Shown here: in pieces, positions 1-8,515 of the stretch
Layout: the number at the start of each line of letters is the position of its first letter
Numbering within the stretch: position 1 is the first letter of the stretch
From: Halogeometricum limi
GTDB taxonomy: Archaea > Halobacteriota > Halobacteria > Halobacteriales > Haloferacaceae
NCBI RefSeq assembly: GCF_900115785.1
Contig: NZ_FOYS01000003.1
Coordinates: 372,001 to 436,000 of the forward strand
Direction of reading: 5' to 3'
DNA length: 64,000 bases
Program-made: the position numbers and the translations under genes
Notes under the pieces: generated by a model
What the model was told of the DNA's origin: nothing
Database searches by the model: none
What the model saw: only the letters and a program-made list of their open reading frames with translations

Positions 1-636
1 GGAGTCGAACGCCCGCCACGCGAGGAGGGCACCGACTGCACCGCCGAAGACGGCGAGGCCCGACTGGTTCGCACCCGTGACCGCGAGGGCGGCCAGCGAG
101 AACGCGCCCGCCAGCCAGAACGCCGTGCTGGGTTCGTCGTCCGTGACGTACAACGCGCCGGCGACGAACAGGAGGGCGACGATAACGCCCGCGGTGACGT
201 CCCTGACGTAGTGGACGCCGATGACGACGCGGGACAGCGAGACGAGCGTGATGAGGACGGCGGCGACGGCGTACCGGAGGCGGCGCGTCCCGACGTCGAG
301 CGTGTACGCGAGGAGCGAGTAGCCGATGGTCGACTGCATCGCGTGGCCACTCGGGAAACTGTAGCCGTCGATGGTGACGGCCGCGATGGAGTCGGACGGC
401 CGCGGGAGGGCGAAACCGTTCTTCAGCGTGTAGATGAGGCCCATTCCGGCGAGGAGGACGCCGAGTCCGTGCGCGCCCCGCCGCCTGTCGCCGAACCAGT
501 AGTCGGCGATGAACAGCGCGAACAACACGCCCGCGTCGCCGAGATACGTTACCGCGACGAAGACGGGGACGAGTTCCGGCGGAATCAGTTCTCGAATCGC
601 GGTTCCGAGTTCCTGTCCGACGACCTGTGTCTGCAT
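1..636 (-). CDS. PAP2-superfamily membrane phosphatase (3' end beyond window)
   Basis: Reading the minus strand from the ATG at 634-636 gives 212 open codons to the window edge with no stop, so the C-terminus is missing. The three PAP2 signature motifs are visible: KNGFALPRP (KX6RP) near residue 75, FPSGH near residue 98, and SRVVIGVHYVRD (SRX5HX3D) near residue 140. Several hydrophobic stretches between them are membrane helices. Family members dephosphorylate lipid phosphates such as phosphatidate or isoprenyl diphosphates in the membrane; the substrate here cannot be told. The next gene downstream in transcription is outside the window. Confidence 0.88.
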   Translation of the reverse strand, partial: MQTQVVGQELGTAIRELIPPELVPVFVAVTYLGDAGVLFALFIADYWFGDRRRGAHGLGVLLAGMGLIYTLKNGFALPRPSDSIAAVTIDGYSFPSGHAMQSTIGYSLLAYTLDVGTRRLRYAVAAVLITLVSLSRVVIGVHYVRDVTAGVIVALLFVAGALYVTDDEPSTAFWLAGAFSLAALAVTGANQSGLAVFGGAVGALLAWRAFDS

Positions 637-710
637 TCCCCGAATAGTCGGGCTTCGGCGTAATTGTATGTGGTGGCCGGAAGAAGGCTACATCGACCGC
701 TTCGGTCCTC

Positions 711-938
711 TCAGATGCCGAGCCCGAAGAACGAGAGCACGAGGAGGATACCGATAATCAGCGCCGCGATGGTGACGAGACGCCACGCGACGTTCAGCAC
801 GATGCGCCCGAGGAGGACGACGACGGCGAGTGCGACGACGACGACGAACGCCTGTCCGAGCGTCGTGTCGAGCAGGCCACCCAACTGCAGTGCGAGTGCC
901 GAGAACGCGGCGGGGACGGCGAGGAGTGACGGGTGCAT
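711..938 (-). CDS. Small two-helix membrane protein, unknown function
   Basis: A 75-aa protein made almost wholly of hydrophobic residues, with two predicted membrane segments (about residues 28-50 and 55-73) after an amphipathic N-terminus. It lies 75 bp upstream of the PAP2 gene on the same strand and may be co-transcribed with it. Such short hydrophobic proteins are common in haloarchaea and have no assigned function. The overlapping ORFs on either strand are arginine-rich shadows. Confidence 0.65.
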   Translation of the reverse strand: MHPSLLAVPAAFSALALQLGGLLDTTLGQAFVVVVALAVVVLLGRIVLNVAWRLVTIAALIIGILLVLSFFGLGI

Positions 939-1364
939 AGTGCACGTATCACCGCGAGAACGATTAAGTATGTGGTGGTGCCCGCGCCTCGGTGGACCGT
1001 TTCGAGCGTGGCATCATCGTGTAGATACTAATTCTGATAGCTTCTGGCGTGAGAGATAGTATTTGAAGTTCAAATACCCACGGCGGGCGACGCCGAACCG
1101 TCGTTTCACCCGCCAATCCGCTAGCCGAACCCCCCTTCGGTTCGGCTGGATATCGCGCCGTAGTCGTGCGATTCCGGCTCCGAGCAGTTCACTTTCGCTC
1201 CGCTACGGCCAGCGTTAATGAGCGGCGGACCGTACGTACAGTCAGTGCTGTGCGATTGGTTGGGTGCCGAGCAAACTTCGTATCGAAAATCCGATAATTC
1301 GGTGAGCGAGATACCGATACCGAAGCCTTAACGGACGCACCCAACTTCACAAGCCATCGTTACA
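939..1364. other. Intergenic region upstream of ribonucleotide reductase
   Basis: About 425 bp with no convincing gene. It holds an 8-bp perfect inverted repeat, AGCCGAAC at 1123-1130 and GTTCGGCT at 1140-1147 with a 9-nt loop, which would form a stable hairpin if transcribed; role unknown. A weak TATA-like CCTTAA lies at 1326-1331, about 36 bp upstream of the short ORF at 1365, and could drive a leaderless transcript. I saw no cobalamin-riboswitch-like conserved box. Confidence 0.4.
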
Positions 1365-1433
1365 ATGACTGGAACTGAGTTAGCGACCCGATTCGAAAAC
1401 GCCCGGTGTGGGGTCACTGGGCGGGAGGAATAG
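1365..1433 (+). CDS. Possible 22-codon upstream ORF of the RNR gene
   Basis: ATG at 1365 opens 22 codons (MTGTELATRFENARCGVTGREE split as read, ending TAG at 1431-1433). The stop lies 3 bp before the RNR ATG at 1437, and the ORF's last codons contain the GGGAGG Shine-Dalgarno sequence (1422-1427) of the RNR gene. This arrangement would couple RNR translation to translation of the leader. Whether the peptide is made is unknown; it could be chance. Confidence 0.35.
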   Translation: MTGTELATRFENARCGVTGREE

Positions 1434-1436
1434 TAG

Positions 1437-4400
1437 ATGAGTCACGCGGACCTTTCGGCGGACGAACTCGTCCTGCCCATCAAACGCACGGAGGGGGACA
1501 CGCTCGAAGAACGTCTGACCTCGAACGCCTACAACAACATCCTGCCGGCGCGGTACCTGCGCAAGGACGCCAACGGCGACCTGACCGAGACGCAAGAGGA
1601 ACTGTTCGTTCGCGTCGCGAAGAACATCTCGCTGGCGGAGGCGGTGTACGAGGCGGAGAAACGCGACGTCGAGATACCCGTCACGCCCGAGCAGTTGAAG
1701 CCGGGCCATCCGCGGCGCGACGAACTCGCCGCCGAGGTGTTCGGGAAGGGCGTCACCGCGGAGGACACCGCGGAGGCGACGCTCTCGGTGTACAACGTCA
1801 ACAAGTTCGCCTACGACACCGTCGTCCCGGAACTCCCCGAGGAGATTCGCTCCGTCGTCGAGGAGAAGCGCGACACGTTCCAAGAGATGATGGAGTCGCT
1901 GTCGTTCATGCCGAACTCGCCGACGCTGATGAACGCGGGCGACGAACTCCAACAGCTCTCGGCCTGTTTCGTCGACTCGCCCGACGACGACATCACGGAC
2001 ATCCACCAGACCGCAAAAGAGGCCGCCGAAGTGTTCCAGTCCGGCGGCGGGATGGGGTACGCCTTCTGGCGACTCCGGCCGTACGGTGACGCCGTGGGTT
2101 CGACGGGCGGCATCGCCTCCGGTCCCATCACGTTCATGCGGACGTACGACCAGATGTGCGAGACCATCGCGCAGGGCGGGGCGCGACGCGGGGCCCAGAT
2201 GGGCGTCATGCGCGTCAGCCACCCCGACGTCATCCAGTTCATCCACGCGAAGAACAAGGACGTCTCGCTCGCGCACTCGCTTCGCCTGAACGACCCGGAC
2301 GACTACACGCACAACTCCTTTGCGGACGCACTCGACGAGGCCCGCGAACTCATCGACGACGAGGGCCGCGTCCCCAAGCACCTCCGCAACGCCGTGGAGG
2401 GCCACCTCTCGAACTTCAACATCTCCGTCGGCGTCACCGACGACTTCATGGAGGCGCTGTACGACGACGAGGAGTTCGTCTTCACGAACCCCCGCACGGA
2501 GGAACCCCACGTCGCCACGCCCGAGACGAAGGAAGTGTACGACATGTTCGGTCTCGGCGAACACGTCGAAGTCGGCGAGGTTCTGTCGATTCCCGCGAAG
2601 AAGCTCTGGGACCAGATCGTCGACGGCGCCCACGAGAACGGCGAACCCGGTATCATCTACCTCGAACGCGTCAACAAAGAGCACTCGTTCGACGTGGAGA
2701 AACACCCCGAACACCGTATTCTCGCGACGAACCCCTGCGGCGAACAGCCGCTCGAAGAGTACGAGGCGTGCAACCTCGGTCACATCAACCTCTCGACGCT
2801 CGCAGACCTCGACACGCCCGACTGGCGCGTCTGGTACGACGAGAACGGCGACGACTACGACGACTTCGCGGACGCCGTGGACGCCTTCCTCGAAGACGCC
2901 ATCGACTGGGAGGAGTTCGACCACCGTATCGACAACGGGACGCGCTTCTTAGAGAACGTCGTCACGATGTCGGACTTCCCCGTCGAGAAGATAGAGGAGA
3001 AGGTCCGCGCGATGCGGAAAATCGGTCTCGGCGTCATGGGACTCGCCCAACTGTACATCCAACTGGGCATCCGCTACGGCAGCGAGGAGGGCAACGAAGT
3101 CGCCCGCCAACTGATGACCCACATCAACCACCAGTCGAAGTGGGCCAGCCACGAACTCGCGGAGGCGCGCGGAAGCTTCGAGGACTGGGGCGACTCGAAG
3201 TACGCGAACCCGACGGAGTACCGCGAGTGGTTCGAACACCACACCGGTCTGGACGCCGACGAGTGGGCGGACGGCTTCTCCGTCCGCAACCACAACACGA
3301 CGACCATCGCCCCGACGGGCACGACGTCGATGGTCGGCAACACCACGGGTGGCTGTGAACCCATCTACAACGTCGCCTACTACAAGAACGTCTCCGACGA
3401 CGTGCAGGGCGACGAGATGCTCGTCGAGTTCGACGACTACTTCCTCCGCGTGTTGGAGGCCAACGACATCGACGTCGAGGAGGTCAAACGCGAAGCACAG
3501 GAGCAGATGTCGAACAACGAGTTCGACGGCGTCGATTCGCTGTCGACGGTGCCGGACGCCATCTCGGAACTGTTCGTCGTCACCGCCGACCTCACCGGCA
3601 AACAGCACGCGGCGGTCCAGTGCGCCTGTCAGGAGGGCGTCGACTCCGCCATCTCGAAGACCTGCAACTTCCCGAACAGCGCGTCGAAGGAGGACATGGA
3701 CGAGGTCTACCGCTACATCTACGACAACGGCGGAAAGGGCGTCACCGTCTACCGCGACGGCACGCGCTCGAAACAGGTCCTCACGACGCGCGCGAAGAAC
3801 GCCGACTTCGCCGACGAGGGCGAGGCCGCAGAGACGCTCGTCGAACAGATAGAGGAGGTGTTCGGCGGCATCGGCGGCTTCTTAGAGAACGAGGACGTCC
3901 GAACGGCGCTCGACGGCGAAGTCGAACGCCTCCTCGCCGCCGCGGACGGCGAGGTAAATCTCGGCAAGAAACAGCCCCGGCCGGACGTGCTGTACGGCGT
4001 CACCCAGCGCATCGACACCGGCTACGGGAAACTGTACGTCAACATCAACGAGGACGCGAGCGGTCGGCCGTTCGAGTTGTTCGCCAACATCGGCAACTCC
4101 GGCGGCTTCACCGCCTCCTTCACCGAGGCGCTGGCGAAGACCATCTCGACGGCGCTTCGTTCCGGCGTCGACCCCGAGGAGATAGCCAGCGAACTGCAGG
4201 GCATCCGAAGCCCGAAAGTCGCCTGGGACAAAGGCGAGCAGATAAACAGCATCCCGGACGCCATCGGCACCGCGATGCGTCGCTACCTCGACGGCGAAAT
4301 CGACAAGGGCTACCCGCGACAGAAGAACCTCACCGAAGTCACAGAGGAGGCCGGTGTCGGCGCGGAGAGCGTCGATGCGCCCGAACCCGACGGAGGCGCG

Positions 4401-4577
4401 ACGGTAGCGGACGACCCGAACGGCGAACCCGGTCAGCCGGCGCAGACGGACGCGGATGCGGTCGACGACCTGTTGGCCGCGGGCGAGAGCCCCGAGTGTC
4501 CCGACTGCGGTAACATGACGCTGTACTACTCCGAAGGCTGCAAGACGTGCGAGTCCTGCGGTTGGTCGGAGTGCTGA
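1437..4577 (+). CDS. nrdJ: Adenosylcobalamin-dependent (class II) ribonucleoside-diphosphate reductase
   Basis: This 1046-aa enzyme reduces ribonucleotides to deoxyribonucleotides in the cytosol using a B12-derived radical. Visible family motifs in order are the substrate-site stretch SPTLMNAGDELQQLSACF, the GGGMGY loop, the catalytic NPCGEQPLEEYEACNLGHIN segment (Cys and Glu of the active site), and the phosphate-binding TIAPTGTTS loop. The C-terminal 27 residues form a zinc ribbon with three CxxC pairs (CPDCG, CKTCESCG) and a final Cys, typical of NrdJ. A strong SD (GGGAGG) precedes the ATG at 1437. It ends in a long acidic linker before the ribbon. A very long minus-strand ORF opposite it is a codon-bias shadow. 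Confidence 0.96.
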   Translation: MSHADLSADELVLPIKRTEGDTLEERLTSNAYNNILPARYLRKDANGDLTETQEELFVRVAKNISLAEAVYEAEKRDVEIPVTPEQLKPGHPRRDELAAEVFGKGVTAEDTAEATLSVYNVNKFAYDTVVPELPEEIRSVVEEKRDTFQEMMESLSFMPNSPTLMNAGDELQQLSACFVDSPDDDITDIHQTAKEAAEVFQSGGGMGYAFWRLRPYGDAVGSTGGIASGPITFMRTYDQMCETIAQGGARRGAQMGVMRVSHPDVIQFIHAKNKDVSLAHSLRLNDPDDYTHNSFADALDEARELIDDEGRVPKHLRNAVEGHLSNFNISVGVTDDFMEALYDDEEFVFTNPRTEEPHVATPETKEVYDMFGLGEHVEVGEVLSIPAKKLWDQIVDGAHENGEPGIIYLERVNKEHSFDVEKHPEHRILATNPCGEQPLEEYEACNLGHINLSTLADLDTPDWRVWYDENGDDYDDFADAVDAFLEDAIDWEEFDHRIDNGTRFLENVVTMSDFPVEKIEEKVRAMRKIGLGVMGLAQLYIQLGIRYGSEEGNEVARQLMTHINHQSKWASHELAEARGSFEDWGDSKYANPTEYREWFEHHTGLDADEWADGFSVRNHNTTTIAPTGTTSMVGNTTGGCEPIYNVAYYKNVSDDVQGDEMLVEFDDYFLRVLEANDIDVEEVKREAQEQMSNNEFDGVDSLSTVPDAISELFVVTADLTGKQHAAVQCACQEGVDSAISKTCNFPNSASKEDMDEVYRYIYDNGGKGVTVYRDGTRSKQVLTTRAKNADFADEGEAAETLVEQIEEVFGGIGGFLENEDVRTALDGEVERLLAAADGEVNLGKKQPRPDVLYGVTQRIDTGYGKLYVNINEDASGRPFELFANIGNSGGFTASFTEALAKTISTALRSGVDPEEIASELQGIRSPKVAWDKGEQINSIPDAIGTAMRRYLDGEIDKGYPRQKNLTEVTEEAGVGAESVDAPEPDGGATVADDPNGEPGQPAQTDADAVDDLLAAGESPECPDCGNMTLYYSEGCKTCESCGWSEC

Positions 4578-4612
4578 GTCGGTAACCGTCCGCGACGGCC
4601 CGTTCTCACTTC

Positions 4613-5386
4613 TTACTCGACTCGCTCCACCTGAATGATAGCCACGGGGTCGTCCCAGTCGAACGCCTCCGGCACGTCGCCGATGCCGGTGATTCCCGGA
4701 TGCGGCGTGACGACGCCGTCTTCCGCGATGTCGGGATTACTCTGTCCCGTTCCGTCGATGCCCTCCCGGTTCTCCCCGGTCAGCGACTGCGCCGGCGGGA
4801 CCATGTCGGCGAACATCTCGGTGTTCCGCTCCGTGCCGGCGTCGTAACTCGCCGCGTAGTACGTCCGCGACTCGTTCGTCGCCCTCGGGAGCGGAACGGT
4901 GTCGAGTCCGGCGAAGCCGTCGTTCGTCGCGACGAGCATACTGACGAAACTCAGATAGCGCGCGCTGGCGTCGGCGTCGAGGTGGAGTTCGGCGAAGTAC
5001 GGCAGGCCCGTCTCGCCGGGGTCCGTTCGGGGGACGAGTGGCCCCTCACCGACGGCCACCCCGCGGACGGCGTTCGTCGACTCCGCGAGTTCGGCGAGTG
5101 GACCGAGGTTCCCGTTCTCTGCGACCTGCCGAATCGCGTCGTTCGCGGCGTCGCCGACGGCGAACAGTTCCACGCTCGGACGGTGCGCGACGACGGCGGG
5201 CGGCGTGAACGGCTGGTAGTCCGTCAGGTTCGTGACGGTCACGCGGTAGCGCCGGGCGGCGTTTCCGTTCCCGTTTCCGTCCTGCTGTGCGACCGCCGAC
5301 CCGCCGAGTGCGAGTCCGCCGACGACGGCCACGCCGGCCGCGCCGAGGAACGCTCGCCGACTCGTCGAGAGCTGTTTGTTGGACAT
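4613..5386 (-). CDS. Tat-exported spondin-domain protein
   Basis: A 257-aa secreted protein starting at the ATG at 5384-5386, which has a GGAGGAAAC Shine-Dalgarno just upstream; a longer frame to 5440 lacks one. The N-terminus has a twin-arginine motif (STSRRAFLG) followed by a hydrophobic stretch and an AVAQQ cleavage region. The mature part starts with RYRVTVTNLTDYQPFTPP and continues with a VELFAVGDAAND segment, the pattern of spondin_N domains, which are extracellular domains of unknown ligand in prokaryotes. It stands alone, convergent with nrdJ. Confidence 0.8.
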   Translation of the reverse strand: MSNKQLSTSRRAFLGAAGVAVVGGLALGGSAVAQQDGNGNGNAARRYRVTVTNLTDYQPFTPPAVVAHRPSVELFAVGDAANDAIRQVAENGNLGPLAELAESTNAVRGVAVGEGPLVPRTDPGETGLPYFAELHLDADASARYLSFVSMLVATNDGFAGLDTVPLPRATNESRTYYAASYDAGTERNTEMFADMVPPAQSLTGENREGIDGTGQSNPDIAEDGVVTPHPGITGIGDVPEAFDWDDPVAIIQVERVE

Positions 5387-5520
5387 CTGTTTCCTCCACT
5401 CCGACGGAGGGCGACCGACGGAAAAGCCGTTTTTCGACATTCCTACGCGGTCTCTACGAGGTCAGGGTCGAATCTCACCCACATTTCGGTCGGCCGCCGA
5501 GAACGTCGCCGCGCCGGACC

Positions 5521-5817
5521 TCACTGCACCGTCACGTAGGTGAGGAAGGCGAGGGCGACCAGTTGAAGCGCTCGGAGGGCCAACACGGCCTGTTGGACGT
5601 GTGGGTCGCCGGAGTACAGACTCTGCATGGTGAAGAAGAAGTACACCGCGAGGGCGTTCTCCGCGAGCATGACGACGCTGAACGCGACGAGGCCCAGGAG
5701 GAGGGGGGTTCTGAACGTCCGGTAGTTGTTCACCCACACCGCCGTCAACGCCGCGAGAAAGAGGATGTTCACTCCCGCCAGCGCACTCGCCGCCTGAATC
5801 GTCGTTTCCATTGCCAT
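5521..5817 (-). CDS. Haloarchaeal three-helix membrane protein paired with an HTH regulator
   Basis: A 98-aa hydrophobic protein with three predicted membrane helices (about residues 8-26, 36-62 and 78-97). Its ATG overlaps the stop codon of the upstream HTH gene (TGATG at 5815-5819), so the two are translationally coupled. Such HTH/small-membrane-protein pairs recur in haloarchaeal genomes (DUF7521-like, from memory). The membrane protein may sense something and feed back on the regulator, but that is a guess. Confidence 0.7.
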   Translation of the reverse strand: MAMETTIQAASALAGVNILFLAALTAVWVNNYRTFRTPLLLGLVAFSVVMLAENALAVYFFFTMQSLYSGDPHVQQAVLALRALQLVALAFLTYVTVQ

Positions 5818-6092
5818 CAGTCTACGTGCTCGGTGATCCGTTCGAAGGTGTCTCTGTGTCTCTCGAAGCGGTCCGTGAGGAAGTACAGCTTCGCGTAGTC
5901 GCTGTCGCCGCTTTCGACCACGTCGTGTTCCTCCAACAGGTCGAGGTGGTGGCGAATCGTCCGGTACCCCACGTCGAGTTCCGTCGCCAGTCGGTTCGCG
6001 TTCATCGGCCGATTCGAGAGGGCAAGCACGATGCGGACGCGGTTCTCACCGCCTCGTGTCCCCGCGAACAAGTACCAGAGCGCCTTCTTCAT
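5817..6092 (-). CDS. Winged helix-turn-helix regulator (ArsR-like)
   Basis: A 91-aa DNA-binding protein. The pattern RVRIVLALSNRPMNANRLA, then LDVGYRTIRHHLDLLEEHDVV, is a winged helix with its recognition helix around residues 40-56, as in haloarchaeal ArsR-type regulators. It is the first gene of a two-gene unit with the membrane protein downstream and is divergent from the zinc-finger gene at 6256, so the 163-bp gap probably holds its operator. Target genes unknown. Confidence 0.8.
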   Translation of the reverse strand: MKKALWYLFAGTRGGENRVRIVLALSNRPMNANRLATELDVGYRTIRHHLDLLEEHDVVESGDSDYAKLYFLTDRFERHRDTFERITEHVD

Positions 6093-6255
6093 CGGCTATC
6101 GTCGTCTGTTGTTCGGCGAGCGAGACGATATGTTCTCCGTCCGTGAGGACGTGGGCGACGACGGAACAAGAGCGTTGTTCGAAGTTCGGGTCGAGTCGGT
6201 GCCGAGTCGGCGGCGAACGTCAACCTACTTGACCGAGGCGTCCTTCGTCTCTCTC

Positions 6256-6405
6256 GTGAGCGATACCGAGACGTCGGAGGGAGAGACCGAAGTCGTCCGC
6301 GGGCGTCCGTGCCCGTTCTGCGGCGCGTCGATGGCCCACCGACACTGCAAGTACGTCTGTCCCGAACACGGCGTCGTCTACGACTGCAGCGACACGTTCT
6401 GGTGA
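6256..6405 (+). CDS. Small zinc-finger protein (HVO_2523-type)
   Basis: A 49-aa protein starting at GTG 6256. It has CPFCGASM, then HRHCKYVCPEHG and a final YDCSDTFW, giving a zinc ribbon with Cys/His ligands. The open frame extends upstream to 6031, but that part lacks conserved character, so the GTG is preferred. Haloarchaea carry many such 40-60-aa zinc fingers. From memory the Haloferax homologue sits next to phytoene synthase, as here. Function unknown; protein or nucleic acid binding is plausible. Confidence 0.75.
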   Translation: MSDTETSEGETEVVRGRPCPFCGASMAHRHCKYVCPEHGVVYDCSDTFW

Positions 6406-6598
6406 GTCACCGTCCCGTTTCTCACCCGACGGAACTGTCGGCCGGTCGTCCGATTTCGGCCGAGAACCTTTTGTACTACTACGGTGACGGCATGGGGTTC
6501 AGCACGAACGGTTATGTCACTACAATCACTAGGTAGTAGTGGCAGATGTGCGGTCCCCTCGTAGCCACTCAACGCGTGCCGTCACTCGATATCTCACA

Positions 6599-7630
6599 AT
6601 GGTAAAACAGGACCAGGTCCAGCGGAGTAAGGCGATTCAGCGACAGACGGGGAAGACGTTCCACCTCGCGACGAGAGTGCTCCCCGAACGAGTCCGGCAT
6701 CCGACGTACGTCCTCTACGCGTTCTTTCGCGTCGCGGACGAAGTCGTCGACGCCGAAGAGACGGCCGAACCGGACGTTCAGCGCGAACAGTTAGAACGGC
6801 TCCGTCTGGAGGCACTCGGCGAACGAGACACCGACGACCCGGTGCTCTCGGCGTTCGCCGAACTCCGCGCGGAGTACGGTATCGCAGACGAGGACGTGAA
6901 CACTTTCGTCGAGGCGATGCTGTCGGACATCGAGAAGAGTCGCTACGAGACGTACGAGGAGTTAGAGACGTACATGAACGGCTCTGCGGCCGCCGTCGGC
7001 CGGATGATGACGTGTATCATGCAGTCGCCGGAGGCCGAGAAGGCGCTCCCGCACGCGACGGCGCTCGGAGAGGCGTTCCAGATGTCGAACTTCCTCCGAG
7101 ACGTGCGCGAGGACATCGTCGACCGCGACCGAATCTACCTCCCGCAGGAGACGCTCCGAAAGCACGGCGTCACCGAAGAACAACTCACCTCGTTCCGCTG
7201 TGACCGCCGGTTCCGCGCGGCGATGCGCGAGGAGATTCGACGAACGGAAGCGCTCTACCGAGAGGGCGTGCGCGGCATCGAGTACCTCCCCGAGGACTGC
7301 CAGTTCGCCGTCCTCCTCTCGGCCGTCCTGTACGCCGACCACCACCGCTCGATTCGAAAGCTGGACTACGACGTGCTTTCCGTGACGCCTTCGCTGTCCA
7401 CGGCGCGGAAACTGACGCTCCTCGCGAAGACGCGCGCCTACTGGGCGATAGAGAGAGACCCCGAGACGGTGTTTCGCAAGGTGAGCGTCGTTCCGTACCC
7501 CTCGGACGCAGAGCGAGACGAGCGTTCGCACCACGGCCACTCCGGGACGTCGCACTCGCAGTCTCAGTCCGCGGGTGTCTTCGGCGGCCGTCTCTCGAAC
7601 TGGACCCGACTCTTCTCTCGCAGCGACTGA
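6599..7630 (+). CDS. crtB: Phytoene synthase
   Basis: A 343-aa prenyltransferase joining two geranylgeranyl diphosphates to phytoene, the first committed carotenoid step. The ATG at 6599 (MVKQDQVQRSK) is favoured over an upstream in-frame codon at 6539 because the intervening 20 residues are not family-like. The two aspartate-rich Mg-diphosphate motifs are DEVVDAEE near residue 60 and DVREDIVD near residue 175. The Ser/His-rich C-terminal tail after residue 305 is lineage-specific. It faces the convergent cruF-lyeJ-crtD cluster that turns its product into bacterioruberin. Confidence 0.93.
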   Translation: MVKQDQVQRSKAIQRQTGKTFHLATRVLPERVRHPTYVLYAFFRVADEVVDAEETAEPDVQREQLERLRLEALGERDTDDPVLSAFAELRAEYGIADEDVNTFVEAMLSDIEKSRYETYEELETYMNGSAAAVGRMMTCIMQSPEAEKALPHATALGEAFQMSNFLRDVREDIVDRDRIYLPQETLRKHGVTEEQLTSFRCDRRFRAAMREEIRRTEALYREGVRGIEYLPEDCQFAVLLSAVLYADHHRSIRKLDYDVLSVTPSLSTARKLTLLAKTRAYWAIERDPETVFRKVSVVPYPSDAERDERSHHGHSGTSHSQSQSAGVFGGRLSNWTRLFSRSD

Positions 7631-7645
7631 CGCGACCCGTCTTTC

Positions 7646-8515
7646 TCACCGACCGAATCGGAGTACCCGGGCGTCGAATCGCTCCGTCTTCAGGAGGCCG
7701 ACGCCGAAGACGGCCGCGACGGCGACGGGAATCCAGTTCCCGAACCACGCGTTGATACCGCCCCAGAGAATGACGAACGACACCAGGTCGTCGAGCATGA
7801 ACTCGCACTCTTCCAGACGGGCGAGGAGGACGCGCCTGTCGTAGCCCCAGTCGAGGAGGACGACGGCCACCGTCGCGCTCACGACCCATCCCGCGTAGTT
7901 CGACGGGGGAACGCCGTAGAACCCACCGGGCGGGTCGTACGCCCAGAATCCGAGTGCGACGGCGCCGGGGTCCAACACCACGTCCATCGCGAGGACGGCG
8001 GCCACGACGGTGCAGAGCCTGACGGCGGTGTGCTCGGCGCGGTCACCGAGGAGGAGCAGACAGAGCAGGTAGGCGTTCATCACGAGGGGGACGAAAAACA
8101 CCGGGAGGCCGAGGGGGATTCCGCCCAGCGTCGGCCCGAGGTCGACGCCGTACGAGAAGTTCCCGTACGGGAGTCCCGTGTGGACGCCGGTGTACTCGAT
8201 GGCGTACGCGTAGAGCGTCAACAGGCCGACGCCCGTGGCCGCCCGGCGCGTCGTGTGCGGGAGGACGCCGACGATGAGCGGCGAGCGCATCACGAACGTC
8301 CCGAACAGGATGAGAGAGCCGTGGAAGGCGAGCGGTTCGAGAAGCGTTCCGTCCAGCCACCCCATCGCGCTGGCCAGGAGGAGGACGACGCCGTTCAACG
8401 GGAAGAACACCGAGATGGTGAACCGGTTCTCTCTGACCAGTCGCTCCAGTCGGCGCTCCCACTCGGTCCGCGTGGTTGGGAGTCGGTCGGCGAACGGGAA
8501 CTCCGCTTCACTCAT
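7646..8515 (-). CDS. cruF: Bisanhydrobacterioruberin hydratase
   Basis: A 289-aa integral membrane protein of the CruF/DUF422 carotenoid-hydratase family with about seven hydrophobic helices, including SYGVDLGPTLGGIPLGLPVFF and the DVVLDPGAVALGFWAY segment typical of the family. It adds water to the terminal double bonds of bisanhydrobacterioruberin to yield C50 bacterioruberin. It is the last gene of the crtD-lyeJ-cruF operon; its start overlaps the lyeJ stop by 8 bp, so translation is coupled. Confidence 0.9.
   Translation of the reverse strand: MSEAEFPFADRLPTTRTEWERRLERLVRENRFTISVFFPLNGVVLLLASAMGWLDGTLLEPLAFHGSLILFGTFVMRSPLIVGVLPHTTRRAATGVGLLTLYAYAIEYTGVHTGLPYGNFSYGVDLGPTLGGIPLGLPVFFVPLVMNAYLLCLLLLGDRAEHTAVRLCTVVAAVLAMDVVLDPGAVALGFWAYDPPGGFYGVPPSNYAGWVVSATVAVVLLDWGYDRRVLLARLEECEFMLDDLVSFVILWGGINAWFGNWIPVAVAAVFGVGLLKTERFDARVLRFGR

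Noticed and set aside
939-1436. Cobalamin riboswitch upstream of the B12-dependent RNR
   Set aside because: No recognisable B12-box and such riboswitches are not typical of haloarchaea; only a simple hairpin and a short ORF were seen.
1380-2924. 514-codon minus-strand ORF opposite nrdJ
   Set aside because: Entirely antisense to a clear RNR gene, with Val/Arg/Asp-rich sequence typical of GC-rich shadow frames; no family motif.
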